Part shown: positions 7,370 to 16,140 of the stretch, piece by piece | Layout of the letters: each line of letters begins with the position of its first letter | Position numbering within the stretch: the first letter of the stretch is position 1 | NCBI GenBank assembly: GCA_023429995.1 | Contig: JAEZCE010000035.1 | Span: 124,001 to 188,000 of the forward strand | Origin: Bacillota bacterium | GTDB taxonomy: Bacteria > Bacillota > UBA4882 > UBA8346 | DNA length: 64,000 nucleotides | Direction: 5' to 3' | Program-made: the position numbers and the translations under genes | Notes under the pieces: model-generated | Told to the model about the DNA's origin: nothing | What the model saw: the letters and a program-made list of their open reading frames with translations, nothing else | Databases searched by the model: none

Positions 7370-7711
7370 TTAAAAATTCCCGCCGTTCCAACCCCAGTGA
7401 GCATTTTCGGAATATTTAACGTAGATTCTATTTTGCGGGATTTGTAATTCCTTATTTAAAATCGTACAAATTTGTTTGGTTAATTCCTGATACTCTTTGC
7501 CGGCTGCCGACCCGAAAATATCCACAAACACCATAGCGGCGGGATCGTTCGTGCCCTGAAACCAAATTTTTTGATTTCCCTCAAAGCCCAGCATCAACCA
7601 AGACTCGCTTTTTCCCTTTATACATTCGATGGCTTTCCCCAAATCGTTTTTGAGTCGGAGTTCCGCCTCAGGGGATATGGGTTGGCTGGTTTTTGTATTG
7701 ATAAAAGGCAT
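7370..7711 (-). CDS. MIF/tautomerase-superfamily protein
   Basis: The 113-residue protein begins MPFINTKT, so the catalytic N-terminal proline (Pro2) of the macrophage migration inhibitory factor/phenylpyruvate tautomerase family would be exposed after Met removal. Family features include WLMLGFEGNQKIWFQG and NRIYVKYSENAHWGWNG near the end; the length is that of a MIF subunit. Related bacterial proteins tautomerise phenylpyruvate or D-dopachrome in vitro, but physiological substrates are unknown. AAGGAGG precedes the ATG. It appears to be a single-gene unit. Confidence 0.85.
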   Translation of the reverse strand: MPFINTKTSQPISPEAELRLKNDLGKAIECIKGKSESWLMLGFEGNQKIWFQGTNDPAAMVFVDIFGSAAGKEYQELTKQICTILNKELQIPQNRIYVKYSENAHWGWNGGNF

Positions 7712-7891
7712 CGGTTTTTCCTCCTTATTTTAAAGTGCTGCTACAATTATACCAAATCCCTCCACGGCAGTACACGATTGATAGAGAAAAACATTGATGG
7801 CGCGGCTTAGATGACACTTTGTTTTCCTCACGAAAAAGCAATGATAAATATACCCCCGAATGCCAATATACCCATGGTCACCAAGGAACGG

Positions 7892-9331
7892 TTATAATGA
7901 ACGGTAAAGATTGGCCTTTATCAGCTCGGCGAATATTCTCAATAAATAAGGATCAAATTGTTTTCCGGAGGAAGATTTCATTTCTTCAATAACTTCTTTG
8001 GGTGGTTTGGCTTTTCGATAAGGCCTATCGTTTATCATTGCGTCATAAGCGTCCACTATAGCGATAATGCGGCTCTCCATGGGAATTTCTTCCCCTTGAA
8101 TCCTGAGAGGGTATCCCTGGCCGTTCCACCATTCGTGGTGTTTTAAAATAAAATCGGCGATAGGATGGAGGTCATTGGCTGAACGGGCGATACGATAACC
8201 TATTTCACAGTGGGATTGCATGAGGGAACGTTCACTATCGGTAAGAGGTCCTTTTTTAAACAAAATATAATCGGGAATTCCCACTTTACCGAGATCATGG
8301 AATTTACCGAGTAACCGGATATCAGCAATTTGGCGCTCTGATAGATGAATACTCCCGGCAAGGTCAGCCCCTAAATTTGCGACTCTTTCCCCATGACCTT
8401 CGATGATGAAATCCCGGGTCGCCAAGGCGTCAATTAAAGATTCCATTACGGCGCTTCGGGCGTATTGTCCGTGATGAAGTTTTTGTCTGTACATGATGTT
8501 GTCCGCTTCTTGAAAAGCTTCATTGATATTTTGGCCGCCGTGACGCATGCAAGAACCGATGGAAAGGCTTAAAGTCGCGCAGGGGTTTTCCAAATTGTGC
8601 CGCGCCAGAGCATCGCGAATTTTATTGCAAGTTTCATCCAGGTCGGCGCTTGTCCCATCTTGTATTAAGATTACAAATTCATCACCGCCGATACGGGCGA
8701 TCATACTTTCTTCCCGACAGGATTCCTTAATGATCCCTGCGGCCTGATTTAGCAATTCATCGCCTTTGATATGCCCAAGGGTATCATTGACCAATTTAAG
8801 TCCATCGATGTCACAAACGATAATGCCAACGGGATGATTGCTTAAGCCCAGGCGGATCATTTCCTGTTCGAAATAAGTTCGGTTATACAATTGAGTCAAA
8901 CAGTCATATTTTAACTGGTTTTCGATTTTGCGGTGTTCAGTAATATCGACAAAACTTTCGATGAGTACTTTTTCTTTTTGAAAGATAAGAGGGATCACCG
9001 TTTTGAACACCGGAATTTTTTGGCCGTTTGCTTTCATTAAAATTTTTTCATTGGTATCAACTTGCTGTCCTAAATCTGTGATAGGGCATTTTCCGATTTC
9101 CGCCGGGCAAAGATATTGATGACATAAGGCGCCGATAATTTGGTCTTTGGTATGGCCGATAATTTTTACTGCCGCATCATTAACATAAACAATCCGGTGG
9201 GTCTGGGCATTTACCATGAATACGCCGACACCGATGGAATCTAACAATTGTCGGTATTCAATATTACAGGCGATGGGGTTAACATTATTTTGAGCTCTTT
9301 TGCCGTGGGGAATATGAATAAGGCTTTTCAT
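7892..9331 (-). CDS. PAS-GGDEF-HD-GYP cyclic-di-GMP turnover protein
   Basis: This 479-residue cytoplasmic signalling protein carries a PAS domain (about residues 25-135), a GGDEF domain (about 140-300) with intact ARIGGDEFV, and an HD-GYP domain (about 305-475) with FHDLGK and HHEWWNGQGYP. It may therefore both make and degrade cyclic di-GMP. The residues where the inhibitory I-site RxxD would lie read REES, so product inhibition is unlikely. There is no membrane segment. The start is supported by GAGGGGG before ATG 9331. No partner gene is adjacent. Confidence 0.9.
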   Translation of the reverse strand: MKSLIHIPHGKRAQNNVNPIACNIEYRQLLDSIGVGVFMVNAQTHRIVYVNDAAVKIIGHTKDQIIGALCHQYLCPAEIGKCPITDLGQQVDTNEKILMKANGQKIPVFKTVIPLIFQKEKVLIESFVDITEHRKIENQLKYDCLTQLYNRTYFEQEMIRLGLSNHPVGIIVCDIDGLKLVNDTLGHIKGDELLNQAAGIIKESCREESMIARIGGDEFVILIQDGTSADLDETCNKIRDALARHNLENPCATLSLSIGSCMRHGGQNINEAFQEADNIMYRQKLHHGQYARSAVMESLIDALATRDFIIEGHGERVANLGADLAGSIHLSERQIADIRLLGKFHDLGKVGIPDYILFKKGPLTDSERSLMQSHCEIGYRIARSANDLHPIADFILKHHEWWNGQGYPLRIQGEEIPMESRIIAIVDAYDAMINDRPYRKAKPPKEVIEEMKSSSGKQFDPYLLRIFAELIKANLYRSL

Positions 9332-9447
9332 ATATTGACCCCCTCATATTGGATATAATGTAAAATTCATTATAAAGCTGGAAATTCCTTCATGTCGATC
9401 AACAAATAGCAAAAGAGTTACGATAGAGCATTCATAAGGCTCATCCC

Positions 9448-10188
9448 CTATGGATTATAGGCGGGAATTTTAAGGAGGGCAGGTATGGTTGTAAAAATAT
9501 AACCCAGGGCTTTTAAAGTTTCGATGATGAAAGGAAGAGATCCGGTGGTGCCGATTCCTGCTTCTGTAGTGCCGGTGCAGGCATTGTGCATCAGGACAAT
9601 GGAGCCGGGAGTGACACTGGCGGTTACCCGCCCGGCAATGGCGGGTCCTGTGAGTCCCATCCAGTCATAACTGTCAACATTCCACATGACGATTTTATAC
9701 CCCATCGAAATAATAACTTGGGCGCTGGTATTGCTCAAAAAACCGAATGGGGGTCTAAATAGGGCAGTTCTTAAGCCGACGTTTTGGTAAATTTCATCGG
9801 CCGTTCTTTGAACTTGACTCCGGACCTGCTCAGGGGATAATTTACTGATGTCGACGTGGTCATAGGTGTGATTTCCAATGATATGGCCTTCCGTGGCAAA
9901 ACGTCTCAGCATATCCGGATTTTGATGAACACAGTTGCCCAGGCAAAAGAAGGTGACTTTGATATTATACCTGGAGAATATATCCAGCATGATTGGAGCA
10001 AAAAGAGAATCCGGCGCATCGTCGAAGGTCAGGGCCACATACTTAAAATTGGGCCCTTGTGTAAAGATACTACCGGGGTATTGGGTTGCCACGTTGGGGT
10101 CAATATGGTAAGGTTGTTCCGAACCGGTCACTGATTGCTTGGAACCTGAGGAAGGGTCAAGGAAATGGTTGCGATTGAAATATGCCAT
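9448..10188 (-). CDS. Polysaccharide deacetylase (NodB domain)
   Basis: All five motifs of carbohydrate esterase family 4 are visible: TFDDAPD, GNHTYDH (metal ligands), RPPFGF, DSYDWMG and VLMHNA. The family removes acetyl groups from peptidoglycan, chitin-like or other N-acetylated polymers. No signal peptide or membrane anchor is evident, which is unusual for a wall enzyme and may point to a cytoplasmic or spore-associated product. The start is ATG 10188 because AGGTGA precedes it; the GTG at 10197 falls inside that site. The first 50 residues have no recognised domain. Confidence 0.88.
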   Translation of the reverse strand: MAYFNRNHFLDPSSGSKQSVTGSEQPYHIDPNVATQYPGSIFTQGPNFKYVALTFDDAPDSLFAPIMLDIFSRYNIKVTFFCLGNCVHQNPDMLRRFATEGHIIGNHTYDHVDISKLSPEQVRSQVQRTADEIYQNVGLRTALFRPPFGFLSNTSAQVIISMGYKIVMWNVDSYDWMGLTGPAIAGRVTASVTPGSIVLMHNACTGTTEAGIGTTGSLPFIIETLKALGYIFTTIPALLKIPAYNP

Positions 10189-10346
10189 AATTTTCACCTA
10201 TTTAGATTGATACGATATCATATGGTGATCATGGCGTAAGGTTTCTTTTATGAATGGATAAAGGAAAAATTTAAATATTCTCCCGCTTTCTATGGAAACA
10301 CAGACTTATCAATTTTGCGGGTTTACTTACAAAAAAGACATGAATA

Positions 10347-10397
10347 AAAGGGCGGCTGCAATCCTTGTTTTTCAGATTTGCAACAGCCCTTCGTTTT
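10347..10397 (-). terminator. Terminator after the tandem AdoMetDC-like gene
   Basis: AAGGGC-GCTGCAA and TTGCA-CAGCCCTT form a long stem. On the minus strand it follows the stop of the gene at 10418 and ends in a short T run. Confidence 0.6.
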
Positions 10398-10417
10398 AAA
10401 AGGAGAGGGAGGCTCAC

Positions 10418-11227
10418 TTACCGCTGATAAACATTTCCTAGCCAGGAACGGGAATTCACCGCTAATGCGTCGGCGACACTCTTATACTGGTTGTATTTGC
10501 TGCCCCGGGCGATCAGGGTTTCATTGACTACCTCGCTATGAAATACCTGTTTTAACTTTGGGATTACCGCATTGTAATCAAAAAAACGGCAGGAAAAAAG
10601 GTCTAAATAGGCCCGGTTCGATTTTTCAAAGTAATGGAGACTGATATGGCTCTCGGCAATCATCGTTAATACGGAGATTACTTTTTCATCGCCCATATAA
10701 TTTCTGACAATATAGGGACGAATAATTGGAGTCATGCCGATTTGAAAAGGCATTGTATCAAAGACCTCAAATAAATCGTCCATCGTTTTGGGCCCTTGAT
10801 AGTTTTGAAAATCCAAAAAAAGATGCGGCCCGAAATCTAAGGACTCATTAATTTCAATCTTTGGCGGATAACTTTCTTTCCGTTCGCGTTCCAAAGAATA
10901 GGCCGTTACTTTTTCGGCTGGGAAAGCCCCTTTAATCAGGCCTGATAATTTTTCCGTATCGAAAGAATCAGGGTAAAACAAGTCCACAAAGTAAGCTTCG
11001 CGGAAGGAAAAGGTGTGCAACGTAAAATGGCCGCCCGCTAAAAAGACAAAAGCGCTAACTCCGCAATCTTCAGGAACCACGCCGTTGTAATACGGCAGGA
11101 TGAATGGAGGCATCACGGTTTTGAGGCCCAATTTCATCGGAAGCTCTTCCAGAATTTCATGAACCAGCATTAAATCATCCAAGCGGGAACGGTATCCTTT
11201 AAATGCATCCATCACGAAATGATTCAT
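10418..11227 (-). CDS. Tandem S-adenosylmethionine decarboxylase-like protein, one half degenerate
   Basis: The 269-residue protein is two AdoMet-decarboxylase (SpeD/SpeH-like) folds in series. The C-terminal half has MIAESHISLHYF and YLDLFSC, equivalent to the SpeD motif with the self-cleaving Ser that becomes pyruvoyl and the conserved Cys. The N-terminal half aligns (FLAGGHFTLHTF, YFVDLFYPD), but Gly-Gly replaces Glu-Ser, so it cannot form a pyruvoyl group. MNHFVMDAF resembles normal SpeD N-termini, which is why I start at 11227 and not at GTG 11245. Eukaryotic AdoMetDC is also a duplicated fold. No spermidine synthase gene is nearby, so the reaction is uncertain. Confidence 0.65.
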   Translation of the reverse strand: MNHFVMDAFKGYRSRLDDLMLVHEILEELPMKLGLKTVMPPFILPYYNGVVPEDCGVSAFVFLAGGHFTLHTFSFREAYFVDLFYPDSFDTEKLSGLIKGAFPAEKVTAYSLERERKESYPPKIEINESLDFGPHLFLDFQNYQGPKTMDDLFEVFDTMPFQIGMTPIIRPYIVRNYMGDEKVISVLTMIAESHISLHYFEKSNRAYLDLFSCRFFDYNAVIPKLKQVFHSEVVNETLIARGSKYNQYKSVADALAVNSRSWLGNVYQR

Positions 11228-11654
11228 TATTTTCAGCAACCTCACTTTATTACCGGGATTCAGCGGATGAAAGGAATGCGAGTTCCAACGTTTACCGGCT
11301 GAATTCAGGTTCGATAAATTATTAACCTTTCATAGTAAAACATATATATTATAATACAAAATTTGAAATGCGCCAGAGTTTTTTTTGAAGGATTTATCAG
11401 GGGATTTCGTTGGATGATTGATTTTTTTGCAAATTTATTTAAAATGGTAATTTAAGCCACAAAACTATGGAAACAGCACCTGGCCGTTTATTTAGGGGAT
11501 AGACCGCAGGTTGCCTGTTCTGACCTTGGTCCGTTGCTTGAAACTAATTTTCTCCGGCAAGGTTGACGGAAGACATTCGCCTTTTGCCCATTCACAACTG
11601 AAATTCAAAAAAATATACTACCATGATGAAAAGTTTAGGATGGGGGGATTTATT
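11228..11654. other. Intergenic region, no supported gene
   Basis: This AT-rich stretch separates the divergent AdoMetDC-like gene and a small plus-strand frame. It holds a run resembling a minus-strand promoter near 11340-11365 (TATATATTATAATAC). No hairpin, RNA motif or frame with a ribosome-binding site is seen. Confidence 0.4.
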
Positions 11655-11783
11655 TTGGCATGTCTGGAGGATGTCCAACATGATATCTTGATCATTATTG
11701 CTGCAGGGCTTTTTATTCTTTTTGCGAGTGGATTAGCTGTTCCGTTGCGTCCTTCCCCGAGTCCTATTCTTTTGCCGCCCTAA
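11655..11783 (+). CDS. Possible small membrane protein, 42 aa
   Basis: A TTG at 11655 follows the purine run TGGGGGGA at a suitable distance. The 42-residue product is short and acidic at the start (ACLEDVQHD), then has one strong membrane helix (ILIIIAAGLFILFASGLAV) and a Pro/Ser-rich tail. The frame is open further upstream but lacks another site. It is the kind of small membrane peptide seen again at 15.6-18 kb, though without sequence similarity. Confidence is limited. Confidence 0.35.
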   Translation: MACLEDVQHDILIIIAAGLFILFASGLAVPLRPSPSPILLPP

Positions 11784-11894
11784 TCCCAGAGAAAATCGAG
11801 CCCCATGGCAGATAGAAGAGGATTATGGGAAAAAGGAATGGCATTTTTCTGATTGAAGGTTCAATGATGCGCGCGCCATAGAGGAGAGATTGCC

Positions 11895-12299
11895 TTGTTT
11901 TCTGCCGAAGATATTGAAAAAGCGAAGAAAATTATTGCGGAATTAAGTCAATTGAATTTGAGACAAGATAATAGCGGCAAAGGTAGTAAAGACCAATCTG
12001 GCACGGGCGCGAGAGACTGCCGTAAAGGCCATTCCAAGATGAATAATGCGGGAAGTACTGATAACAGCGGCATTGAAGGTATCAGTATACTTCCCTCGGA
12101 ACTTTTGGTGATTGCCGGCATCATCTGTGATGTTTTGCAGGTTAATTCAGTACTCGTCAACCGAAATCAAGAAGTTCAAATTATATTAACGGGAACTCTC
12201 AAGACCAGCACCCAGCTGGATAAAGTGATGAAGCAGTTAGGGCATATGCCCTTCGATCAAGTGATGAAGTGTATTATTGATAACTGCAACAATTGTTAA
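11895..12299 (+). CDS. Hypothetical protein, 134 aa, Cys-terminated
   Basis: A TTG start follows GGAGAGA. The protein has an N-terminal helix (SAEDIEKAKKIIAELSQL), a low-complexity Ser/Gly/Asp/Lys linker (about residues 22-60), then a compact hydrophobic domain (ILPSELLVIAGIICDVLQ) and ends in DNCNNC. No known family is recognised. The gene converges on and overlaps by 4 bases the NlpC/P60 gene. The layout, a small globular domain after a charged linker near wall enzymes, is compatible with a spore or envelope protein, but that is speculation. Confidence 0.5.
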   Translation: MFSAEDIEKAKKIIAELSQLNLRQDNSGKGSKDQSGTGARDCRKGHSKMNNAGSTDNSGIEGISILPSELLVIAGIICDVLQVNSVLVNRNQEVQIILTGTLKTSTQLDKVMKQLGHMPFDQVMKCIIDNCNNC

Positions 12300-12706
12300 A
12301 CTATCCTTCTGGCCCCTATCAGACGTTTCCGCCAAATCTTGTTCATTGGGCTGACATGTACGGTGGAGCGTTGCAGTACATGAATGAAATTTTCACTATC
12401 CACCATCACCGCCCCGTGAGAAATATAACGCCCCATCCGGAAATATACAAAATCCAGCGGCTTTAATCCTTCCATCGGAGCGGCCTGTCCTATTTGTAAT
12501 ATTCCTCTCAGGTATCGTTCGGGATCTTCCTTCGCCCAATTTAAGGAATAATTTTCTCCGTCGTTTTGGGGGATATCGATCCCGCAATCCTTGTAAAAGT
12601 AGTAGGCCAATCCTAAACAATCCAGGCCCATTAAGTCTCTTCCCCCGTGTTTATAAGGAATACCGGAATATTTTTTAATCAAGGCCTTAATCTGTTGTTG
12701 ATCCAT
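12296..12706 (-). CDS. NlpC/P60-type cysteine peptidase
   Basis: This 136-residue single-domain protein has the NlpC/P60 catalytic layout: Cys in MGLDCLGLAYYFY, His in YISHGAVMV and a second His in NFIHVLQ. The family cuts gamma-D-Glu-diaminopimelate or related peptide bonds in the wall. There is no signal peptide, so it is either cytoplasmic (recycling) or of phage tail type. I start at ATG 12706 because GGAG is correctly spaced; the upstream ATG at 12730 is not supported. Confidence 0.8.
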   Translation of the reverse strand: MDQQQIKALIKKYSGIPYKHGGRDLMGLDCLGLAYYFYKDCGIDIPQNDGENYSLNWAKEDPERYLRGILQIGQAAPMEGLKPLDFVYFRMGRYISHGAVMVDSENFIHVLQRSTVHVSPMNKIWRKRLIGARRIV

Positions 12707-13075
12707 TTTTGGGCTCCATTCAAAATGCATGTTTGGTATGAACTGACTATTGTAGGGTATGTTTTTGCTCCGGATCTGGTGATGTGATAAAGGAACAAGT
12801 CTCCCCTTTCCCTTTTCCGGCGGGCAAAATAGATTAATGATCTAAGTCAGGCAGTCCGGTTTCCCATATATTACATTAGGTGATATGCGCTGAAAAATGA
12901 AGGCTATTGCAATATTCCGGGCTTTGCGGGGGTAGGGAGACTTTGGGTTAATGTATAAAGACTATTATTCGAAGGAATATTCGTTTCATTCATTTCAATT
13001 CATGCTTTTTTTCCAGAAACAACAAACCAAGCTCTGAGTATAATATTTTAACGATAGTGATAGGAGGTGATACAT

Positions 13076-14494
13076 TTGCCGCTAATGATTCAAAAGATTT
13101 CACCCGTTCTATTAAAATCAGAGTTTACAGAAAATCCGGATAAACCTTGCAGATTAATCGTTGAGATGGCCAGTACCCGAAGTGATCGCGTTGCTTCATA
13201 TATTGAGGCTAGCGAAGGCAAAGTACACCGGGAAATGAAATTGTTCCCTGTGGTTGTTGTAGAGGTTCCTTACTCTGCTCTTGAGGTTATGACTTATTCT
13301 CCCCATATCCGTAAAATATGGCATGACGTAAAAGTACGTACTTTGTTGGATGTGGCGGTTCCAACTGCCGGAGGCGCCAAAGCCCAGGGTTTAGGGTTTA
13401 CGGGAAAAGATGTAACGGTTGCAGTCATTGATACCGGAATCTATCCACACCCCGATTTAATATACCCTGAAAGCCGTATTGTGGCTTGGCACGACTTGGT
13501 CAATGATCGATCGTATCCTTATGATGATAATGGGCATGGAACCCATGTATCCGGAATCATTGCAGGAAACGGCTTGGTTTCCCGTCGTAAATATATGGGT
13601 ATGGCTCCGGAAGCAAAATTAGTTGGCGTTAAAGCTTTAAATAAGGATGGGGAAGGAAATACTTCCGACGTTATATCGGCGCTTGAATGGTGCATCAATA
13701 ATCAAAAAGAATATAACATTCGGGCGATTAATTTATCGCTCGGGTCTAAAGCTCAGGATTCATCCGGGGAGGATCCATTATGTCGTGCGGTTTCAGCTGC
13801 CTGGTCCCGGGGAATCGTTGTATGTGTCGCAGCTGGAAATGATGGACCTGATCTAAGAACCATTAATACTCCGGGAATTTCCCCGGCTGTTATTACGGTT
13901 GGTAATTTGGATGATAGAGGAACGGAAGATTTAAATGACGATAAAATCAGTGACTCTTCCAGCAGAGGGCCGACCATCGATAATCAAATCAAACCGGATC
14001 TTTTGGCTCCGGGTACCAATATTACTTCATTACGGACCGGCGGGGGGTATCGTTCCCTTACAGGCACATCTATGGCGACACCAATGGTTACCGGATCCGT
14101 AGCGCAGTTGTTACAAAAATCACCGAATCTGCAACCCGACCAGGTAAAAACAACCTTAAAAAGAAATGCGCGGACAATGGGTTTACAGTCTTCGTTTCAA
14201 GGGTCAGGGGCTTTATCAATTAGCTCATTATTTGAAGAGCAAAAGAAAGACGAGAGAAAACAAAAATCATTTTTTGAAATGCTTTTCGGATATTTTAGAC
14301 CAAAAGCAGATGTCGCAAGCTCTGATGAAAAACCAAAACAAACAGGCAATCCATTCCTTAAAATGCTTGGAGTAAATAGCGCACCAACCGATACAGCTAA
14401 AGAAGCTGAAGAAGCTGAAGAGGAAACAAAGAGCCCTAATTTCAATCCGCTTTCTCTGGCGTTACTGGCACTGATTCCTTTGGCTATTGTCTGA
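13076..14494 (+). CDS. AprX-like subtilase with C-terminal membrane anchor (active)
   Basis: This 472-residue S8-family serine protease has a propeptide-like N-terminal domain (about 15-95, ending IRKIWHDVKV), then the catalytic domain with Asp in VAVIDTGIYPHPD, His in DDNGHGTHVSG, the oxyanion Asn in VAAGNDGP and Ser in GTSMATPM. EWCINN and GNLDD match AprX-type enzymes. After about residue 385 comes a Lys/Glu-rich tail ending in a hydrophobic helix (LSLALLALIPLAIV), which suggests tail anchoring. There is no Sec signal. The start is TTG 13076 because TAGGAGGTGA is spaced for it. It opens the subtilase/micropeptide locus. Confidence 0.9.
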   Translation: MPLMIQKISPVLLKSEFTENPDKPCRLIVEMASTRSDRVASYIEASEGKVHREMKLFPVVVVEVPYSALEVMTYSPHIRKIWHDVKVRTLLDVAVPTAGGAKAQGLGFTGKDVTVAVIDTGIYPHPDLIYPESRIVAWHDLVNDRSYPYDDNGHGTHVSGIIAGNGLVSRRKYMGMAPEAKLVGVKALNKDGEGNTSDVISALEWCINNQKEYNIRAINLSLGSKAQDSSGEDPLCRAVSAAWSRGIVVCVAAGNDGPDLRTINTPGISPAVITVGNLDDRGTEDLNDDKISDSSSRGPTIDNQIKPDLLAPGTNITSLRTGGGYRSLTGTSMATPMVTGSVAQLLQKSPNLQPDQVKTTLKRNARTMGLQSSFQGSGALSISSLFEEQKKDERKQKSFFEMLFGYFRPKADVASSDEKPKQTGNPFLKMLGVNSAPTDTAKEAEEAEEETKSPNFNPLSLALLALIPLAIV

Positions 14495-14525
14495 ATTTCA
14501 ATAACCAATAGATGTAAAACTTAAA

Positions 14526-14558
14526 GGGGCTGCCCGGGTTTAACCGGGAGCCCGTTTT
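14526..14558 (+). terminator. Terminator after the first subtilase
   Basis: GGGCT-CCCGG and CCGGG-GCCC form a strong stem followed by TTTT, 30 bases after the stop. Confidence 0.8.
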
Positions 14559-14587
14559 ATGATGAAGAAAAACCAGTTTGAAAAGAG

Positions 14588-15271
14588 TTAAGAGACACAA
14601 CGGTAAACACCGAAACCAAATTTTTTCCTATGCTTGAACATAATGTTGCGATATTCATGAAAAACCTCAGCGAGCTCCGAAGGGAAAGCCCCCATCCATC
14701 CCATACGTTGCTGGTAAAGAGTTTTGACATTGGAAAATCCGGCATCCGTTATCATTTGGCGCCATTCTTCTTTTGTTGGAAGAAAAGTGATTCCCAAGGC
14801 CTCTTTAAGCTCTCTGGCCTCATGTTTTTCCAAAGGTTGGAGAGAAGTTCCCTCAATCGCCAATAAAATGCCCCCTGGTTTTAATACCCGGTGATATTCA
14901 CGCAAAGTACGGTTTGCATTGTCGGTAAAAATGGTCACGGATTCGGCTAAAACAATATCGAAGATGCCTTTACGAAAAGGAAGATTCATGGCATTAGCCC
15001 GTAATAGGGGAATTGTCAGGCCGGCTTGGGCAAACTTACGTTCTGCTTTATCAAGCATCTTGCGATTTAAATCAACTGCAATGACCCGGCATGGGTAATG
15101 CTGGGCAATAAAGAAGGCAGTTTGACCCGTTCCACAACCTACATCCAATAGGGCCGTGTCAGATAAAAGCGTCTCCCGCGCCAGCAGTTTTTTGGTTAAT
15201 GCTAAACCTCCCGGATGGGCATTATCGATATTATACTGGGCTAATAAATCTAGATAGTTCATTTTACTCAT
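14588..15271 (-). CDS. Class I SAM-dependent methyltransferase
   Basis: The 227-residue protein has the standard Methyltransf_11 order: motif I LLDVGCGTGQTAFF, an acidic residue after the second strand (IAVDLNRKML), FDIVLAES, and LKPGGILLAIEG. The substrate cannot be read from sequence; the general type resembles ubiquinone/menaquinone- or small-molecule methyltransferases. The start is ATG 15271 after GGGGGG. It lies in the subtilase locus on the opposite strand, so it may be a bystander or may modify a locus product. Confidence 0.85.
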   Translation of the reverse strand: MSKMNYLDLLAQYNIDNAHPGGLALTKKLLARETLLSDTALLDVGCGTGQTAFFIAQHYPCRVIAVDLNRKMLDKAERKFAQAGLTIPLLRANAMNLPFRKGIFDIVLAESVTIFTDNANRTLREYHRVLKPGGILLAIEGTSLQPLEKHEARELKEALGITFLPTKEEWRQMITDAGFSNVKTLYQQRMGWMGAFPSELAEVFHEYRNIMFKHRKKFGFGVYRCVS

Positions 15272-15547
15272 TTTCAGCCCCCCAAAAAACATTTGTATCA
15301 ATATCATATGAAAGGGAGAAGCCTTTGGTGTTGCATCCCGGGGATTTCAAATTACAGCACGGGGGTACCTTGGGCGATCGAATGATTGATTTCCTTATAA
15401 TTTCATAAAGGCGATATTCCGATCGGTTGATGCGGTTATAGAAACTCTGTCACAGTATTTGAAATGTTATCGAGGGAGGAATGTGATAATGATGATTTTA
15501 GTCTCCATAAATGTAACCTTTGCCCATGGAAATCGACGGCCCAGACT

Positions 15548-15581
15548 CATATACTGAACTATAAAGCCTGAAGTAGGGCTT
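15548..15581 (+). promoter_or_regulatory. CATA-type promoter element and leader hairpin, micropeptide 1
   Basis: CATATACTGA at 15548 is followed after 16 bases by the hairpin AAGCC/GGCTT (15564-15581). The same CATA element, 16-base offset and stem recur before micropeptides 2 and 3. CATA-containing -10 boxes are typical of sporulation sigma factors E and K. Confidence 0.5.
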
Positions 15582-15607
15582 AGGAATCTGTTAAAGGAGA
15601 GATTATA

Positions 15608-15733
15608 ATGGCCGATGGACTGAAAGGATTAGTTGATGGTCTCGGTGGATTTTTCAATAATGGTTGGCTGATGTTCTTGATCTTCGTATTATTAGTCATC
15701 GGATGCGGCGGTTGTTTTGGTGGTTGTATCTAA
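15608..15733 (+). CDS. Gly/Cys-tailed membrane micropeptide 1, 41 aa
   Basis: ATG 15608 follows AAAGGAGA. The peptide is MADGLKGLVDGLGGFF, then NNGWLMFLIFVLLVIG as one membrane helix, then the tail CGGCFGGCI. It resembles the tiny transmembrane (YjcZ-like) spore proteins of Bacillus in size and in Gly-rich helix design, but the Cys/Gly tail differs. Two close paralogues follow at 15893 and 16141 and a distant one at 18004. Each has its own upstream element, so they are separate transcripts rather than one operon. The function is unknown. Confidence 0.75.
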   Translation: MADGLKGLVDGLGGFFNNGWLMFLIFVLLVIGCGGCFGGCI

Positions 15734-15760
15734 TCCGCCCAATCTGAAAAATGATATGTA

Positions 15761-15782
15761 ATGCCCGGCTAACGGGCATTTT
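15761..15782 (+). terminator. Terminator after micropeptide 1
   Basis: ATGCCCG/CGGGCAT stem followed by TTTT, 28 bases after the stop. Confidence 0.7.
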
Positions 15783-15837
15783 ACCATCGAAATCATTTAA
15801 TAATTACATTAGCCCGATGAATGTGGAGGATACCTTT

Positions 15838-15870
15838 CATATAATTAGTATTAAGCCTCCATAAAAGGCT
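15838..15870 (+). promoter_or_regulatory. CATA-type element and leader hairpin, micropeptide 2
   Basis: CATATAATTA at 15838, then AGCCT (15854) pairing with AGGCT (15866). The hairpin starts 16 bases after the CATA box, as in the copies before micropeptides 1 and 3. Confidence 0.5.
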
Positions 15871-15892
15871 AAGAAGAAAAGGAGTGAAAAAA

Positions 15893-16012
15893 ATGGCTGA
15901 TGCTTTAGCTGATGGCGCAGGATTCTTTAATAACGGATGGCTGATGTTCCTCATCTTCGTGCTGCTGGTTATTGGATGCGGCGGTTGCTTTGGTGGCGGC
16001 GGCTGCTGGTAA
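15893..16012 (+). CDS. Gly/Cys-tailed membrane micropeptide 2, 39 aa
   Basis: Preceded by AAAAGGAGTG, the peptide reads MADALADGAGFF, the shared NNGWLMFLIFVLLVIG helix and the tail CGGCFGGGGCW. The helix and first part of the tail are identical to micropeptide 1, while the N-terminal dozen residues vary. A tandem duplication is the obvious origin. The tail with two Cys pairs could take part in disulphides or metal binding on the far side of the membrane. Confidence 0.75.
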   Translation: MADALADGAGFFNNGWLMFLIFVLLVIGCGGCFGGGGCW

Positions 16013-16082
16013 AAGAATCACTTTTTTAAATATACGATAGCATACAATAACTTTCGTCAGGTTTAACGAAGGCTGAAAAGTA

Positions 16083-16116
16083 CATATAATGAACCAGAAA
16101 GCCTTATCAAAGGCTT
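16083..16116 (+). promoter_or_regulatory. CATA-type element and leader hairpin, micropeptide 3
   Basis: CATATAATGA at 16083 is followed at +16 by the perfect stem AAGCCTT-atca-AAGGCTT (16099-16116), the best-formed of the three leader hairpins. Confidence 0.55.
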
Positions 16117-16140
16117 GTACGCGCAAAGGAGTGAATCAAC

